Notes: generated by a model from the sequence alone, not told the origin. Shown: positions 35,848-44,450, numbered from the stretch's first letter. The stretch is 64,000 nucleotides of DNA from CBDCUF01 sp965222525 (GCA_965222525.1 OZ244955.1:558001-622000), one strand, 5' to 3'. Made by a program: numbers and translations.

Positions 35848-35901
35848 ATTTCCTGTATTCTTAATTTCTTGCATTCCTATATTCCTCCAAGGGAGAGTAA
35901 C

Positions 35902-36438
35902 ATAACTATACATAAACGCAGACATAGCCCCCGGCAGAGGGGGCCCAGGACAAACGGGCAGATAAGAACCGACAAGGTACGGGTTATCGACCCCGATGGT
36001 GAGATGCTTGGTGTTATGCCCACCAGGGAGGCTGTCAACAAGGCCAGGAATGCCGGACTGGATCTTGTGGAGATATCGCCTAATGCCGACCCGCCGGTAT
36101 GCAAGATACTGGATTACGGCAAATACCAGTATGAGGCTCAGAAGAAGGCCAAGGAGGCCAAGAAGAAACAGAAAGTTACCCATATCAAGGAAATCAAGTT
36201 TCGGGTCAATACCGATATCCATGATTACCAGGTGAAGATGCGCAATGCGCGCAAGTTTCTGGAGGCGGGTGACAAGGTCAAGGTCAGCCTGCGTTTCCGT
36301 GGCCGCGAGATTACCCATAAAGAGCTTGGTGCGGAAAAAATCAACAAATTTGCCGAGGAACTCTCCGACATAGCAAAAATCGAGCAATCCACCCACATGG
36401 AAGGCCGGCAATATGTCCTTATACTGGCTCCCGAGTAA
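35902..36438 (+). CDS. infC: Translation initiation factor IF-3, apparent AUA start
   Basis: With an ATA start at 35902 the product is 178 residues, the normal IF-3 length: a basic N-terminus (HKRRHSPRQRGPRTNGQIR), RVIDPDGEMLGVMPTREAV, linker KKAKEAKKKQK, and the C-terminal domain KEIKFRVNTDIHDYQVKMR with KVKVSLRFRGREITHKELG. AAGGGAG sits 6 nt before this ATA. The nearest in-frame ATG lies back inside palindrome C1 and would add about 33 unrelated residues. Rare starts are a known infC feature: IF-3 rejects them and thus limits its own synthesis. rpmI and rplT do not follow. Confidence 0.93.
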   Translation: MTIHKRRHSPRQRGPRTNGQIRTDKVRVIDPDGEMLGVMPTREAVNKARNAGLDLVEISPNADPPVCKILDYGKYQYEAQKKAKEAKKKQKVTHIKEIKFRVNTDIHDYQVKMRNARKFLEAGDKVKVSLRFRGREITHKELGAEKINKFAEELSDIAKIEQSTHMEGRQYVLILAPE

Positions 36439-36441
36439 CTA

Positions 36442-36520
36442 AAGTGCTGAGTATTGCGTGCTGAGTGCTGGGAGTTATCAGCAGGAGGCCTGGCACTCAA
36501 CACATAGCACTAAGCACTTT
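36442..36520. repeat. Palindromic word repeat E filling the infC-alkA gap
   Basis: Left arm AAGTGCTGAGTATTGCGTGC and onward, right arm complementary (GGCACTCAACACATAGCAC onward), with a TTATCAG word in the loop. It is related to the palindrome nested in element A2 (about 9979-10045). It starts 3 bp after the infC stop and ends 5 bp before the ATG at 36526, occupying the whole gap. Confidence 0.8.
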
Positions 36521-36525
36521 ATCCA

Positions 36526-37149
36526 ATGAAACCCGAATACTGGTATAAAGCGGCAGAAGAATTATCTGCAACCGACGGGGTTATGGCGGGGATAATTACC
36601 CGCTACGATGGTGAATGCCTGGAGAGCAGGGGGGATGCATTTTTCTCACTGGCAAGGTCTATTGTAGGCCAGCAGGTTTCGGTTAAGGCAGCGGATGCGA
36701 TATGGCGGAAGTTTGAGGGGGCAGTTGATGAAATTATCCCGCAATCCATTCTTGATACTGATGATGATAAGTTGCGGGAAGCTGGTCTTTCCAGACAAAA
36801 GGTAGTTTATCTGAAAGATTTGTCGCATAAATTTACGGCAGGTGAAATTAAGGAAGATAATTTTGCCGATATGAATGATGCAGAAATCGCTGCTGAATTA
36901 TGCAAGGTTAAGGGAATAGGAAAATGGACTGCCGAAATGTTCCTTATATTCCATATGCTTAGGCCGAATATTTTTCCCATTGCCGATTTGGGATTACAGA
37001 AGGCTATCAGAATCCACTATCTTGATAGACCCGATGGCGAACTTACAGATGAACTTCTGATAGAATTATCAGATAGATGGACTCCCTGGCGTAGTGTTGC
37101 CACCTGGTATTTATGGCGCAGCCTCGACCCCGTACCGGTAGAATATTAG
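36526..37149 (+). CDS. DNA-3-methyladenine glycosylase II (AlkA-like)
   Basis: A 207-residue HhH-GPD base-excision glycosylase. SLARSIVGQQVSVKAADAIWRKF is the N-terminal signature, KVKGIGKWTAEMFLIF the helix-hairpin-helix, and the catalytic Asp lies in IFPIADLGLQKAI about 20 residues later. It removes alkylated purines. It lacks the N-terminal domain of E. coli AlkA and is of the short type found in many alphaproteobacteria. There is no Shine-Dalgarno apart from repeat sequence. Confidence 0.92.
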   Translation: MKPEYWYKAAEELSATDGVMAGIITRYDGECLESRGDAFFSLARSIVGQQVSVKAADAIWRKFEGAVDEIIPQSILDTDDDKLREAGLSRQKVVYLKDLSHKFTAGEIKEDNFADMNDAEIAAELCKVKGIGKWTAEMFLIFHMLRPNIFPIADLGLQKAIRIHYLDRPDGELTDELLIELSDRWTPWRSVATWYLWRSLDPVPVEY

Positions 37150-37180
37150 GCCATGTTGAGAGTTGAAATTACCCATAAAC

Positions 37181-37340
37181 TGTCACCCCGGATGGATGGT
37201 TTCTCGCAATCTTTGATTGCGCTAAGAAACCACCATTCTCGGGGTTATAAGTAATAGTACGTGATTATACATGTAACCCCGAGAACGCTATTTTGTTGAC
37301 CAAATCATAGATTTGGACAAAATATGCGTCCGGGGTGACA
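37181..37340. repeat. Palindromic element B2 (family B)
   Basis: A 160 bp element, the inverted-orientation copy of B1. Apices: GCAATC-TTT-GATTGC (37206-37220), which replaces the CCAAAAC/GTTTTGG stem of B1 by compensatory changes, and CCAAATC-ATA-GATTTGG (37301-37317), nearly as in B1. Outer arms TGTCACCCCGG/CCGGGGTGACA and central CGGGGTTA arms are intact. Confidence 0.9.
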
Positions 37341-37379
37341 GTATTAATTATTCCAAGCTAAACTACTATAGTGCAACCC

Positions 37380-37481
37380 TTAATACATCTTAGAAGTATA
37401 TGTTGCATAGGTCAATTCACTACTTGTAGTTGATAAATGCACTTTTTGCGATGGTAGAACTTTACATATATTCGCTTTCAT
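37380..37481 (-). CDS. Possible 33-residue peptide with strong ribosome site
   Basis: On the minus strand, ATG 37481 is preceded by AAAGGGAGGCTAAT, one of the best Shine-Dalgarno sequences in the window, and opens 33 codons (MKANICKVLP, ending TYATYTSKMY). The peptide is polar, rich in Thr, Ser and Tyr, with one Cys and no membrane segment, so it is not a type I toxin. It follows a run of hairpins (37482-37600) and could be a leader peptide or small protein. Family unknown. Confidence 0.4.
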   Translation of the reverse strand: MKANICKVLPSQKVHLSTTSSELTYATYTSKMY

Positions 37482-37600
37482 ATTAGCCTCCCTTTCGGTG
37501 CTTACAACACCTTGCCAAAAGCGGTTACCCGAAACCACGAAATTCGGGGCTCCTGGTCGGGAGTCCGTGAATAAAACACCTGCTTGCAGGGAATAAGCGG
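37482..37600 (-). ncRNA. Candidate structured leader upstream of the 33-codon frame
   Basis: Read on the minus strand there are successive hairpins: CCTGC-AA-GCAGG, then CTCCC-GACCA-GGAG, then CCCGAA with TTCGGG around a 9-base loop, then GGTG/CACC just before the Shine-Dalgarno at about 37484-37493. No known riboswitch class is recognised. It could equally be a structured small RNA. Confidence 0.35.
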
Positions 37601-37678
37601 GCATGACTTCTGGCATGTTGTAAGCTCCCGACATCGTTTGTGATTGTCGTTTGTCAACCGAACAAAAGGGAGTGTGTC

Positions 37679-37903
37679 ATGAGAAACACAAGGGAATTGC
37701 GTGCTTGCAGACGTAGAATTGGTAATAATATCAGAGAAATGCGGGTTAAGCGTGACCTGATAATGCATGATCTTGCCAGGCAGGTTCATGTGAATATTGC
37801 TACGCTTGATTCTTATGAAATGGGCAGGAAGTTTATCAATCTGGAGATGCTGGCGATGATTGCGCTGGTATTGAAAGTGCCTATGAACAGGCTGTTTGAG
37901 TAA
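37679..37903 (+). CDS. XRE-family regulator
   Basis: A 74-residue HTH protein: ACRRRIGNNIREMRVKRDLI, MHDLARQVHVNIATLDSYEM (recognition helix), INLEMLAMIALVLKVPMNRLF. The ATG at 37679 has AAGGGAG 8 nt upstream; the earlier in-frame start at 37640 has none. It is divergent from the 33-codon frame and its hairpin leader and may control it. The M16 gene follows 18 nt downstream. Confidence 0.78.
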   Translation: MRNTRELRACRRRIGNNIREMRVKRDLIMHDLARQVHVNIATLDSYEMGRKFINLEMLAMIALVLKVPMNRLFE

Positions 37904-37921
37904 CGTTAACAGGGAAATAAC

Positions 37922-39229
37922 ATGCGAACCAAAATCCTGCTTCATTCCTGCATTCTTGCGTTCCTGTGTTCCTGCATTCCTGCAATGGCCGCCCCACCCA
38001 AAGTGCAGCAGCATAAAGACGGTATAGGTTTCTGGCTGATGGAAGACCATACGCTACCGATTGTTACGATGAAAATTGTGTTCCGCCATGCCGGCTCGGC
38101 CTATGATATGCCGGAGAAATCGGGGCTGGCGGAAATGGTTACATATGTTCTGGATGACGGTACAGATGATTTAACCGAACTCGAATTCCAGCAGGAACTT
38201 GAGGAAAATGCGATAAAACTGTCGCTCAGTGTTGACAAGGATTATTTATATATTGATTTTCGTACCCTGAGCGAAAATCGCCATAAGGCTATGGAATTGC
38301 TGGGAAAAATGCTTTCCAGCCCCAGGCTTGACGAACAGTCTGTGACCCGTGCCAAAAACCAGCTTGCTACCCGCATCAGGCAGAAGATGGAAGAGCCGCA
38401 ATATCTCTCCAGCCTGAAATGGAACGAGGTTTATTTTGGTGAACATCCTTATGCAATGCCGACTATAGGCCATGCCGAGACTGTGCAGGACATCTCTCGG
38501 GAAGATATATTGCGCTTCATCAAAGACAAGCTTACCCGTGATAATATGGTTATCAGCGTGGTCGGGGATATTAATGCCGAGGAATTATCAGCGCTTCTGG
38601 CCAGGAACCTTTCCGCCCTTCCGGAGAAATCCACAGCAGCGGTTACGAAAATAGAGGATTTTACCCCTGCTCCGGCCAGCAAAACGGAAAATATTGCCAG
38701 GGATATACCGCAGGCGGTGGCTACATTCGGTTTTGCCGGTGCAAGATATAATGATAAGGATTTCTATCCCACCTATATTATGAATTATATTCTGGGTGGC
38801 GGCAGTTTTGAATCGCGATTAATGGAAGAAGTGCGGGAGAAGCGTGGGCTGGCCTACTCGGTATATAGTGCGGCAATTCCATATGATTATGCCGGTCTTA
38901 TCAAGGGTGCGGTGGGAACCCGTCATGACCAGATTGATGAGTCTCTCAAGATAATAAAACAGCAGATTGAGGATATGCAAGTTGGTGGCGCACGCGCGGA
39001 GGAAGTAGCAAAGGCTAAAAATTACCTGACCGGCTCATTTCCGCTGCGACTTGACAGTACCAGTAAGCTGGTAAATTACCTGTCGGTAATGCAATTATAT
39101 AATCTCGGTAGTGACTTTCTGGAGAAGCGTAATGATTATATCCGGAACGTGACGGTTGAGGATGTTAACGCCGCTGCCAGCAAATTCCTTGATGTGGAAA
39201 AGCTGGTTGTGGTTGTGGTGGGTAAATAA
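37922..39229 (+). CDS. M16-family protein lacking the zinc-binding motif
   Basis: A 435-residue exported protein (signal peptide to about residue 23, AMA/AP). Two M16 domains are present, the second with GGGSFESRLMEEVREKRGLAYS and SFPLRLDSTSKLVNYL. The catalytic HxxEH of active M16 proteases is replaced: the segment equivalent to GLAHFLEHMLF reads GLAEMVTYVLDDGT, so it is probably non-catalytic. Alphaproteobacteria often have an active and an inactive M16 gene side by side; here the active partner is absent. Its signal peptide is encoded by TTCCTGCATTC-like words seen in intergenic repeats. Confidence 0.88.
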   Translation: MRTKILLHSCILAFLCSCIPAMAAPPKVQQHKDGIGFWLMEDHTLPIVTMKIVFRHAGSAYDMPEKSGLAEMVTYVLDDGTDDLTELEFQQELEENAIKLSLSVDKDYLYIDFRTLSENRHKAMELLGKMLSSPRLDEQSVTRAKNQLATRIRQKMEEPQYLSSLKWNEVYFGEHPYAMPTIGHAETVQDISREDILRFIKDKLTRDNMVISVVGDINAEELSALLARNLSALPEKSTAAVTKIEDFTPAPASKTENIARDIPQAVATFGFAGARYNDKDFYPTYIMNYILGGGSFESRLMEEVREKRGLAYSVYSAAIPYDYAGLIKGAVGTRHDQIDESLKIIKQQIEDMQVGGARAEEVAKAKNYLTGSFPLRLDSTSKLVNYLSVMQLYNLGSDFLEKRNDYIRNVTVEDVNAAASKFLDVEKLVVVVVGK

Positions 39230-39250
39230 TAACAAATAGTAGGGGGTGCT

Positions 39251-40474
39251 ATGGCTTATGAACAGATTGTTGAAAATGTTTCGGGTGCGGAATTGAAGCC
39301 TTTTCTAGGAAAGGCAAAGGCGGCATATGCTGAAATAATTGCTGAAAAAATACCGCTTTTTCATAGTCTGGAAGGGGCAGAGGCAAATGCGGAAATTCGG
39401 TTAATAAAAGAAACGGCCTCATATATTCGGGATAAATTCAACCATTTGGTTGTGATAGGGACAGGCGGTTCAACTTTGGGTGCGCAGACATATGCAGGAC
39501 TTTGCACCAAACCTTCCGATATATCCCTGCATTTTATGGATAATGTCGATCCCGATACAGTCCATAATTTGCTTGAATCCCTGCCGCTGGAAGAAACCTG
39601 TTTTCTGGTTGTCAGCAAATCGGGAACTACACTGGAGACTATCTCGGTATTTGCCATATGCCTGGACAAGATGATTGAAAAATTTGGCGATAAGGACGGT
39701 AGTCATTTCATCTCCGTTACTATACCGGCAGATAACCCCCTGCGTAGCATATGTGCAAAATATAATATCAAAACCCTCAACCATAATCCCGATATAAGTG
39801 GCAGGTTTTCCCTGCTGACAGTGGTCGGGCTGCTTCCCGCACTGGTTATCGGGCTTGATATAGACAAAATCCGCAAAGAGGCAGTTAACACCCTGCATAA
39901 TGCTGAAAAAGCAATAGAAGGAGCCGCCCTTAACCTGCTCGCAATGGAGAGAAGTATAGATAATACGGTTCTGATATCCTATATCGACCGGCTAGCCGGA
40001 TTTGTTACCTGGTGGAGACAGATATGGGCGGAAAGCCTGGGTAAAAACGGTAACGGAACAACCCCGATAAACGCAGCCGGAACACTCGACCAGCACAGCC
40101 AGTTACAATTATGGCTGGACGGCAAAAGTGATAAAATTTTCAATTTTATCACTGTGAAAAACCATAACTTCAATACCACTATCGACGGCGAATTATTGGA
40201 CAATGATAAGCTGGCCTATATGAACAATTGTTCCCTGGGCGATATAATCGCTGCGTCAGCCCGCGCCACCAGTGAAACACTGGTGAAAAATAATATGGCA
40301 GTGCGCAATATTGTACTCGACGAAGTAAATGAATCCGGCCTGGGTGAAATAATCATGCATTTTACACTGGAAACCGTGATAACCGCTAAAATGCTGAATA
40401 TAAATCCGTTTAACCAGCCCGCAGTGGAGGAGGGAAAAATCCTCGCCCGCAAATATCTGGGTGAAACACAGTAG
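39251..40474 (+). CDS. pgi: Glucose-6-phosphate isomerase
   Basis: A 407-residue Pgi, shorter than the ~550-residue E. coli enzyme. GTGGSTLGAQTYAGL and LVVSKSGTTLETISVF are the sugar-phosphate-binding loops, with GRFSLLTVVGLLPAL, NGTTPINAAGTLDQHSQLQL and WLDGKSDKIFNF following. It interconverts glucose 6-phosphate and fructose 6-phosphate. It follows the M16 gene by 21 nt and may share its transcript. Compact Pgi versions of this size occur in several bacteria. Confidence 0.92.
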   Translation: MAYEQIVENVSGAELKPFLGKAKAAYAEIIAEKIPLFHSLEGAEANAEIRLIKETASYIRDKFNHLVVIGTGGSTLGAQTYAGLCTKPSDISLHFMDNVDPDTVHNLLESLPLEETCFLVVSKSGTTLETISVFAICLDKMIEKFGDKDGSHFISVTIPADNPLRSICAKYNIKTLNHNPDISGRFSLLTVVGLLPALVIGLDIDKIRKEAVNTLHNAEKAIEGAALNLLAMERSIDNTVLISYIDRLAGFVTWWRQIWAESLGKNGNGTTPINAAGTLDQHSQLQLWLDGKSDKIFNFITVKNHNFNTTIDGELLDNDKLAYMNNCSLGDIIAASARATSETLVKNNMAVRNIVLDEVNESGLGEIIMHFTLETVITAKMLNINPFNQPAVEEGKILARKYLGETQ

Positions 40475-40524
40475 CTTTGTGTGACATTATCACAAGAAAC
40501 CTTGCTTTTTCCATCATTATACTC

Positions 40525-40653
40525 CTATAGTTAATTCTAATCAGGTTAGTACTAGGCATCCGAGGCAAGTAAAATTTTAGCGTACATTCTGGTACGTGAA
40601 TTTTACGAGACCGAAGGATAACGACGTAATAACCTGATTAGAATTAACTATAG
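40525..40653. repeat. Palindromic element D, ending 2 bp before parC
   Basis: A 129 bp element with perfect 24 bp terminal inverted repeats beginning CTATAGTTAATTCTAATCAG. The interior is also an imperfect palindrome (GTAAAATTTTAGCGTAC against GTACGTGAATTTTAC). Only one copy is in the window. It covers most of the pgi-parC gap and ends 2 bp before the parC ATG, leaving no Shine-Dalgarno. Confidence 0.85.
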
Positions 40654-40655
40654 CG

Positions 40656-42881
40656 ATGCCTAAAAAACCCGAAAAGACCGGTGAGGTGATACGCAATGTC
40701 TCGTTCAGCGATGAGCTGGGCGACCGCTATCTTGCATATGCGCTTTCCACCATTACCAGCCGTTCGCTGCCAGATGTGCGCGACGGGCTGAAGCCGGTGC
40801 ATCGCCGTTTGCTCTATGCCATGCAGCAATTGCGGCTTGACCCGTCCTCCGGTTTCAAGAAATGCGCCCGTGTTGTCGGTGATGTTATCGGTAAGTACCA
40901 CCCGCATGGTGATACCGCCGTATATGATGCGATGGTACGGATGGCGCAGAGTTTTGCCCTGCGCTATCCGCTTGTTGACGGGCAGGGTAATTTCGGCTCG
41001 GTGGACGGGGATAATCCCGCTGCCATGCGCTATACCGAAGCCCGCCTGACCGAGGTGGCACTGGCACTGCTTAAGGATATAAACAATGATACGGTTGATT
41101 TCCGCGATACCTATGACAATCAGGACAGGGAGCCGGTGGTGCTCCCCGCGGCTTTCCCCAATCTGCTGGCCAATGGTTCGGAGGGAATCGCGGTTGGTAT
41201 GGCCACCAGCATCCCGCCACATAATGCCGGGGAGCTATGTGATGCACTGTTATGGCTGATTAAATCGCCCAATGCCACTATCGAAAAATTGACCCAATTC
41301 GTACAGGGGCCTGACTTTCCTACCGGCGGGTTGCTGATCGAGCCACGCCAGAGCATAGTGCAATCCTATAGTACGGGGCGCGGGGCATTTCGCATACGGG
41401 CGCGCTGGGAGAAGGAGGAACTCGGCCACGGTATGTATCAGGTGGTGGTGACGGAAATCCCCTATCAGGTGCAGAAATCCAGGCTTATCGAGAAAATCGC
41501 CGATTTGTTCAAGGATAAGAAACTGGCGTTGCTGGGTAATATCCGCGATGAATCGGCTGAGGAAATCCGTATCGTATTCGAGCCGAAAAGCCGCACGGTC
41601 GATGCGCAGATGTTGATGGAATCACTATTCAAGCTGACCGACCTGGAGACTCGCTTTAACCTTAATATGAATGTGCTGAGCGCGCAGGGTGTGCCGAAGG
41701 TTATGGATTTGCGCGAGGTGTTGCAATCCTTCCTCGACCATCGCCATGAGGTGCTGATTCGCAAGACCAACTACCGGCTGGGCAAGATTGACCATCGGCT
41801 TGAGGTATTGGGCGGTCTGCTTATCGCATATCTCAATATTGACGAGGTTATCCGTATTATCCGCGAGGAGGATAACCCCAAGCAGGTGATGATGGAGACC
41901 TGGGAGCTTACCGATATTCAGGCCGAGGCGATATTGAATATGCGGTTGCGTAATTTGCGTAAGCTGGAGGAGATGGAGATAAGGCGGGAGAATGACGAAC
42001 TCAGGAAAGAGAAGAAGGAGCTGAAGGCGCTGCTGAAAGATGAGGACAAGCGCTGGGCGGTTATTGCCGATGAGATCCGTGAGATTAAAAAGCGGTTCGG
42101 GCAGAAAACCGAACTGGGCGCACGCCGTACCGAGATTGCCGAAGCTCCTGTCGCCGAGGTTATTTCAATCGAGGCATTTGTCGAGAAGGAGCCGATAACG
42201 GTGATTTGCTCGCGGCAGGGCTGGATTCGGGCGATGAAGGGGCATAATATCGAACCTGACGAGTTGAAATACAAGGAGGGTGATGAGGCACGGTTTGCGT
42301 TCAAGGCACAGACTACTGATAAACTGGTAGTGTTTGGTACTAACGGCCGGTTTTACACTATCGGTTGTGACCGGTTACCCGGCGGCAAGGGGCATGGCGA
42401 GGCTGTCCGGCTGATGATAGAGCTGGAAAAAGAGCATGATATATGCGATATGTTTGTTTATGACGAGGCGCAGAAATTGCTGGTGGCGGGTGATTCCGGC
42501 AAGGGATTCATAGTTGCGGCGGAGGATATAATGGCGCAGAAGAAGGCAGGCAAACAGGTATTGAATCTGCCCAGGGGTGCGCGGGCGGTGGCTTGTGCTC
42601 CTGCAGATGGTGACTCGGTTGCGGTTGTTGGCACTAACCGCAAGCTGATTATATTTGAGCTGGATGAAATCCCCGAGATGAAACGTGGGCAGGGTGTGCA
42701 GTTACAGCGCTATCGTGACGCAAAATTGTCTGATGTAAAAGTGTTTAACCGCGAGGAAGGCCTGATCTGGAAAAACAAAAGCCGCAGCCGTACCGAAACC
42801 GTACTCAATGAATGGATAGGCCGCCGTGGCCATACCGGCCGCCTCCCCCCCAAAGGCTTCCCGAAGAATAACCGGTTCTGA
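40656..42881 (+). CDS. parC: Topoisomerase IV subunit A
   Basis: A 741-residue type IIA topoisomerase subunit. RSLPDVRDGLKPVHRRLLYA, KCARVVGDVIGKYHPHGDT, the catalytic tyrosine in AAMRYTEARL, and FPNLLANGSEGIAVGMAT identify GyrA/ParC. Length and the weakly conserved C-terminal beta-propeller, without the GyrA box QRRGGKG, indicate ParC, which decatenates chromosomes. A charged coiled coil (EEMEIRRENDELRKEKKELK) lies near residue 445. ATG 40656 abuts palindrome D and has no ribosome site. parE is not adjacent. Confidence 0.95.
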   Translation: MPKKPEKTGEVIRNVSFSDELGDRYLAYALSTITSRSLPDVRDGLKPVHRRLLYAMQQLRLDPSSGFKKCARVVGDVIGKYHPHGDTAVYDAMVRMAQSFALRYPLVDGQGNFGSVDGDNPAAMRYTEARLTEVALALLKDINNDTVDFRDTYDNQDREPVVLPAAFPNLLANGSEGIAVGMATSIPPHNAGELCDALLWLIKSPNATIEKLTQFVQGPDFPTGGLLIEPRQSIVQSYSTGRGAFRIRARWEKEELGHGMYQVVVTEIPYQVQKSRLIEKIADLFKDKKLALLGNIRDESAEEIRIVFEPKSRTVDAQMLMESLFKLTDLETRFNLNMNVLSAQGVPKVMDLREVLQSFLDHRHEVLIRKTNYRLGKIDHRLEVLGGLLIAYLNIDEVIRIIREEDNPKQVMMETWELTDIQAEAILNMRLRNLRKLEEMEIRRENDELRKEKKELKALLKDEDKRWAVIADEIREIKKRFGQKTELGARRTEIAEAPVAEVISIEAFVEKEPITVICSRQGWIRAMKGHNIEPDELKYKEGDEARFAFKAQTTDKLVVFGTNGRFYTIGCDRLPGGKGHGEAVRLMIELEKEHDICDMFVYDEAQKLLVAGDSGKGFIVAAEDIMAQKKAGKQVLNLPRGARAVACAPADGDSVAVVGTNRKLIIFELDEIPEMKRGQGVQLQRYRDAKLSDVKVFNREEGLIWKNKSRSRTETVLNEWIGRRGHTGRLPPKGFPKNNRF

Positions 42882-42908
42882 TAGACATTCCATTGTATAT
42901 ATCAAAAA

Positions 42909-44450
42909 CTAATCCTTAACATTTTTTTTCGCAACCCTGATAGAAGTAACGTTGCTACCGCTACCTTTATTGCCACTGACACCCAGATTATCAGTGATCG
43001 GGATTGGGTATTCTCCTGTGAAGCAGGCGTCGCAATATTGCGGGGAGTTATTAGTGCGGCCAGACTCACCAACCGCACGGTACAAGGCCTCCACCGATAA
43101 AAAGGCCAGACTGTCTACGCCGATATAATCAGCCATTTCCTCAACCGACATTCTCGATGCCAGCAATTTATCCTTTGACGGCGTATCCACCCCGTAAAAG
43201 CATGAGTCGGTTGTAGGTGGTGAGGAAATCCGCATATGAACCTCGGTTGCCCCCGCATCTCGTACCATCGCCACGATTTTCTGCGAGGTCGTCCCACGTA
43301 CGATACTGTCATCAATCAGCATAACCCGCTTGCCTTCCAGAACTGAACGACTGGCGTTATGCTTCAGCTTCACTCCAAGGTGACGTATATTATCGGTCGG
43401 TTCAATGAAAGTACGCCCTACATAGTGGTTGCGGATTATCCCCAGTTCAAACGGAACCCCAGCCTCTTCGGAATAGCCCAGCCCGGCAGCCACTCCCGAA
43501 TCCGGCACAGGCACAACTACATCCGCCTCAACCTCGCTTTCCCGTGCCAGCTCACGCCCCATCGCCTTGCGCAAATCATATACATGCTTGCCCTCGATAA
43601 AGGAATCGGGACGGGAAAAATATACATATTCAAATATACAGAAACGCTGCTTGTAATTCTCAAACGGCTTCAGGCTACGCAGCTTGCCTTCCTGGATTAT
43701 GATAATCTCACCTGCCGCAATATCCCGTATATATTGTGCACCAATAATATCCAGTGCGCAGGTCTCGGAAGCAAGGATATAGGCCCCGTCCAGCCTGCCC
43801 AGTACCAGCGGGCGTACACCATAAGGGTCACGGGCACCGATAAGCCCGTCCTCGGTCAGCGCTACCATCGAATAAGCCCCCTCAACCTGCCGCAGCGCAT
43901 CGGTTATACATTCAAGCAGGGTTTTCTGCTCGCTCATGGCGGTAAGGTGAATCAGAACTTCGCTATCCATCGAAGTACGGAATATACTACCCTTCTCAAC
44001 AAGACGGTGCTTTATCTGCTGTGCGTTAGTCAGGTTGCCGTTATGGCCAAGCGCTACCCCACCAAGGCTGGTCTCGGCAAACATGGGCTGAATGTTGTTG
44101 AGGCTCTTCTTCTCGCCGCTGGTCGAATAGCGGCAATGTCCTATCGCAGCCGAACCTTTAAGTGTGGCTATAATTTCAGCTGTGTTGAAATTATCCCCTA
44201 CCTTGCCAAAAGCGTTATGCTGATGAAAATGCTTGCCGTCATAGGATACGACTCCCGCCCCCTCCTGTCCGCGATGCTGTAATGCGTGAAGGCCGAGCAC
44301 GCAATGTGCGGCGGCTTCTTCGTGCCCGATAACCCCGAACACCCCGCATTCCTCGTGAAATTTGTCGGAATACGAGAAGAGGCTACTATTTTCATCAGGA
44401 AGATTACCTTTCGCTATGATAAAAGGATTAGTGGTTATATATTGTTGCAT
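42909..44450 (-). CDS. purF: Amidophosphoribosyltransferase
   Basis: A 513-residue PurF. After a propeptide (about 33 residues) the nucleophile cysteine sits in EECGVFGVIG; ALQHRGQEGAG and HCRYSTSGEKK belong to the glutaminase domain, VMLIDDSIVRGTTSQKIV is the PRPP-binding loop, and RISSPPTTDSCFYGVDTPSKDKL carries the iron-sulfur-type cysteine region. It makes 5-phosphoribosylamine, the first step of purine synthesis. Start ATG 44450 chosen; the longer frame begins at TTG. Confidence 0.97.
   Translation of the reverse strand: MQQYITTNPFIIAKGNLPDENSSLFSYSDKFHEECGVFGVIGHEEAAAHCVLGLHALQHRGQEGAGVVSYDGKHFHQHNAFGKVGDNFNTAEIIATLKGSAAIGHCRYSTSGEKKSLNNIQPMFAETSLGGVALGHNGNLTNAQQIKHRLVEKGSIFRTSMDSEVLIHLTAMSEQKTLLECITDALRQVEGAYSMVALTEDGLIGARDPYGVRPLVLGRLDGAYILASETCALDIIGAQYIRDIAAGEIIIIQEGKLRSLKPFENYKQRFCIFEYVYFSRPDSFIEGKHVYDLRKAMGRELARESEVEADVVVPVPDSGVAAGLGYSEEAGVPFELGIIRNHYVGRTFIEPTDNIRHLGVKLKHNASRSVLEGKRVMLIDDSIVRGTTSQKIVAMVRDAGATEVHMRISSPPTTDSCFYGVDTPSKDKLLASRMSVEEMADYIGVDSLAFLSVEALYRAVGESGRTNNSPQYCDACFTGEYPIPITDNLGVSGNKGSGSNVTSIRVAKKNVKD

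Noticed and set aside
35803..35901. ATG-initiated longer infC
   Set aside because: The extension is encoded by palindrome C1 and intergenic words and lacks similarity to IF-3.
37502..38050. 182-codon minus-strand frame
   Set aside because: It crosses the XRE gene and the M16 signal peptide, both supported on the plus strand, and has no ribosome site.
43359..44282. 307-codon plus-strand frame
   Set aside because: It lies wholly antisense to purF, has no ribosome site and no family resemblance; it is a shadow frame.
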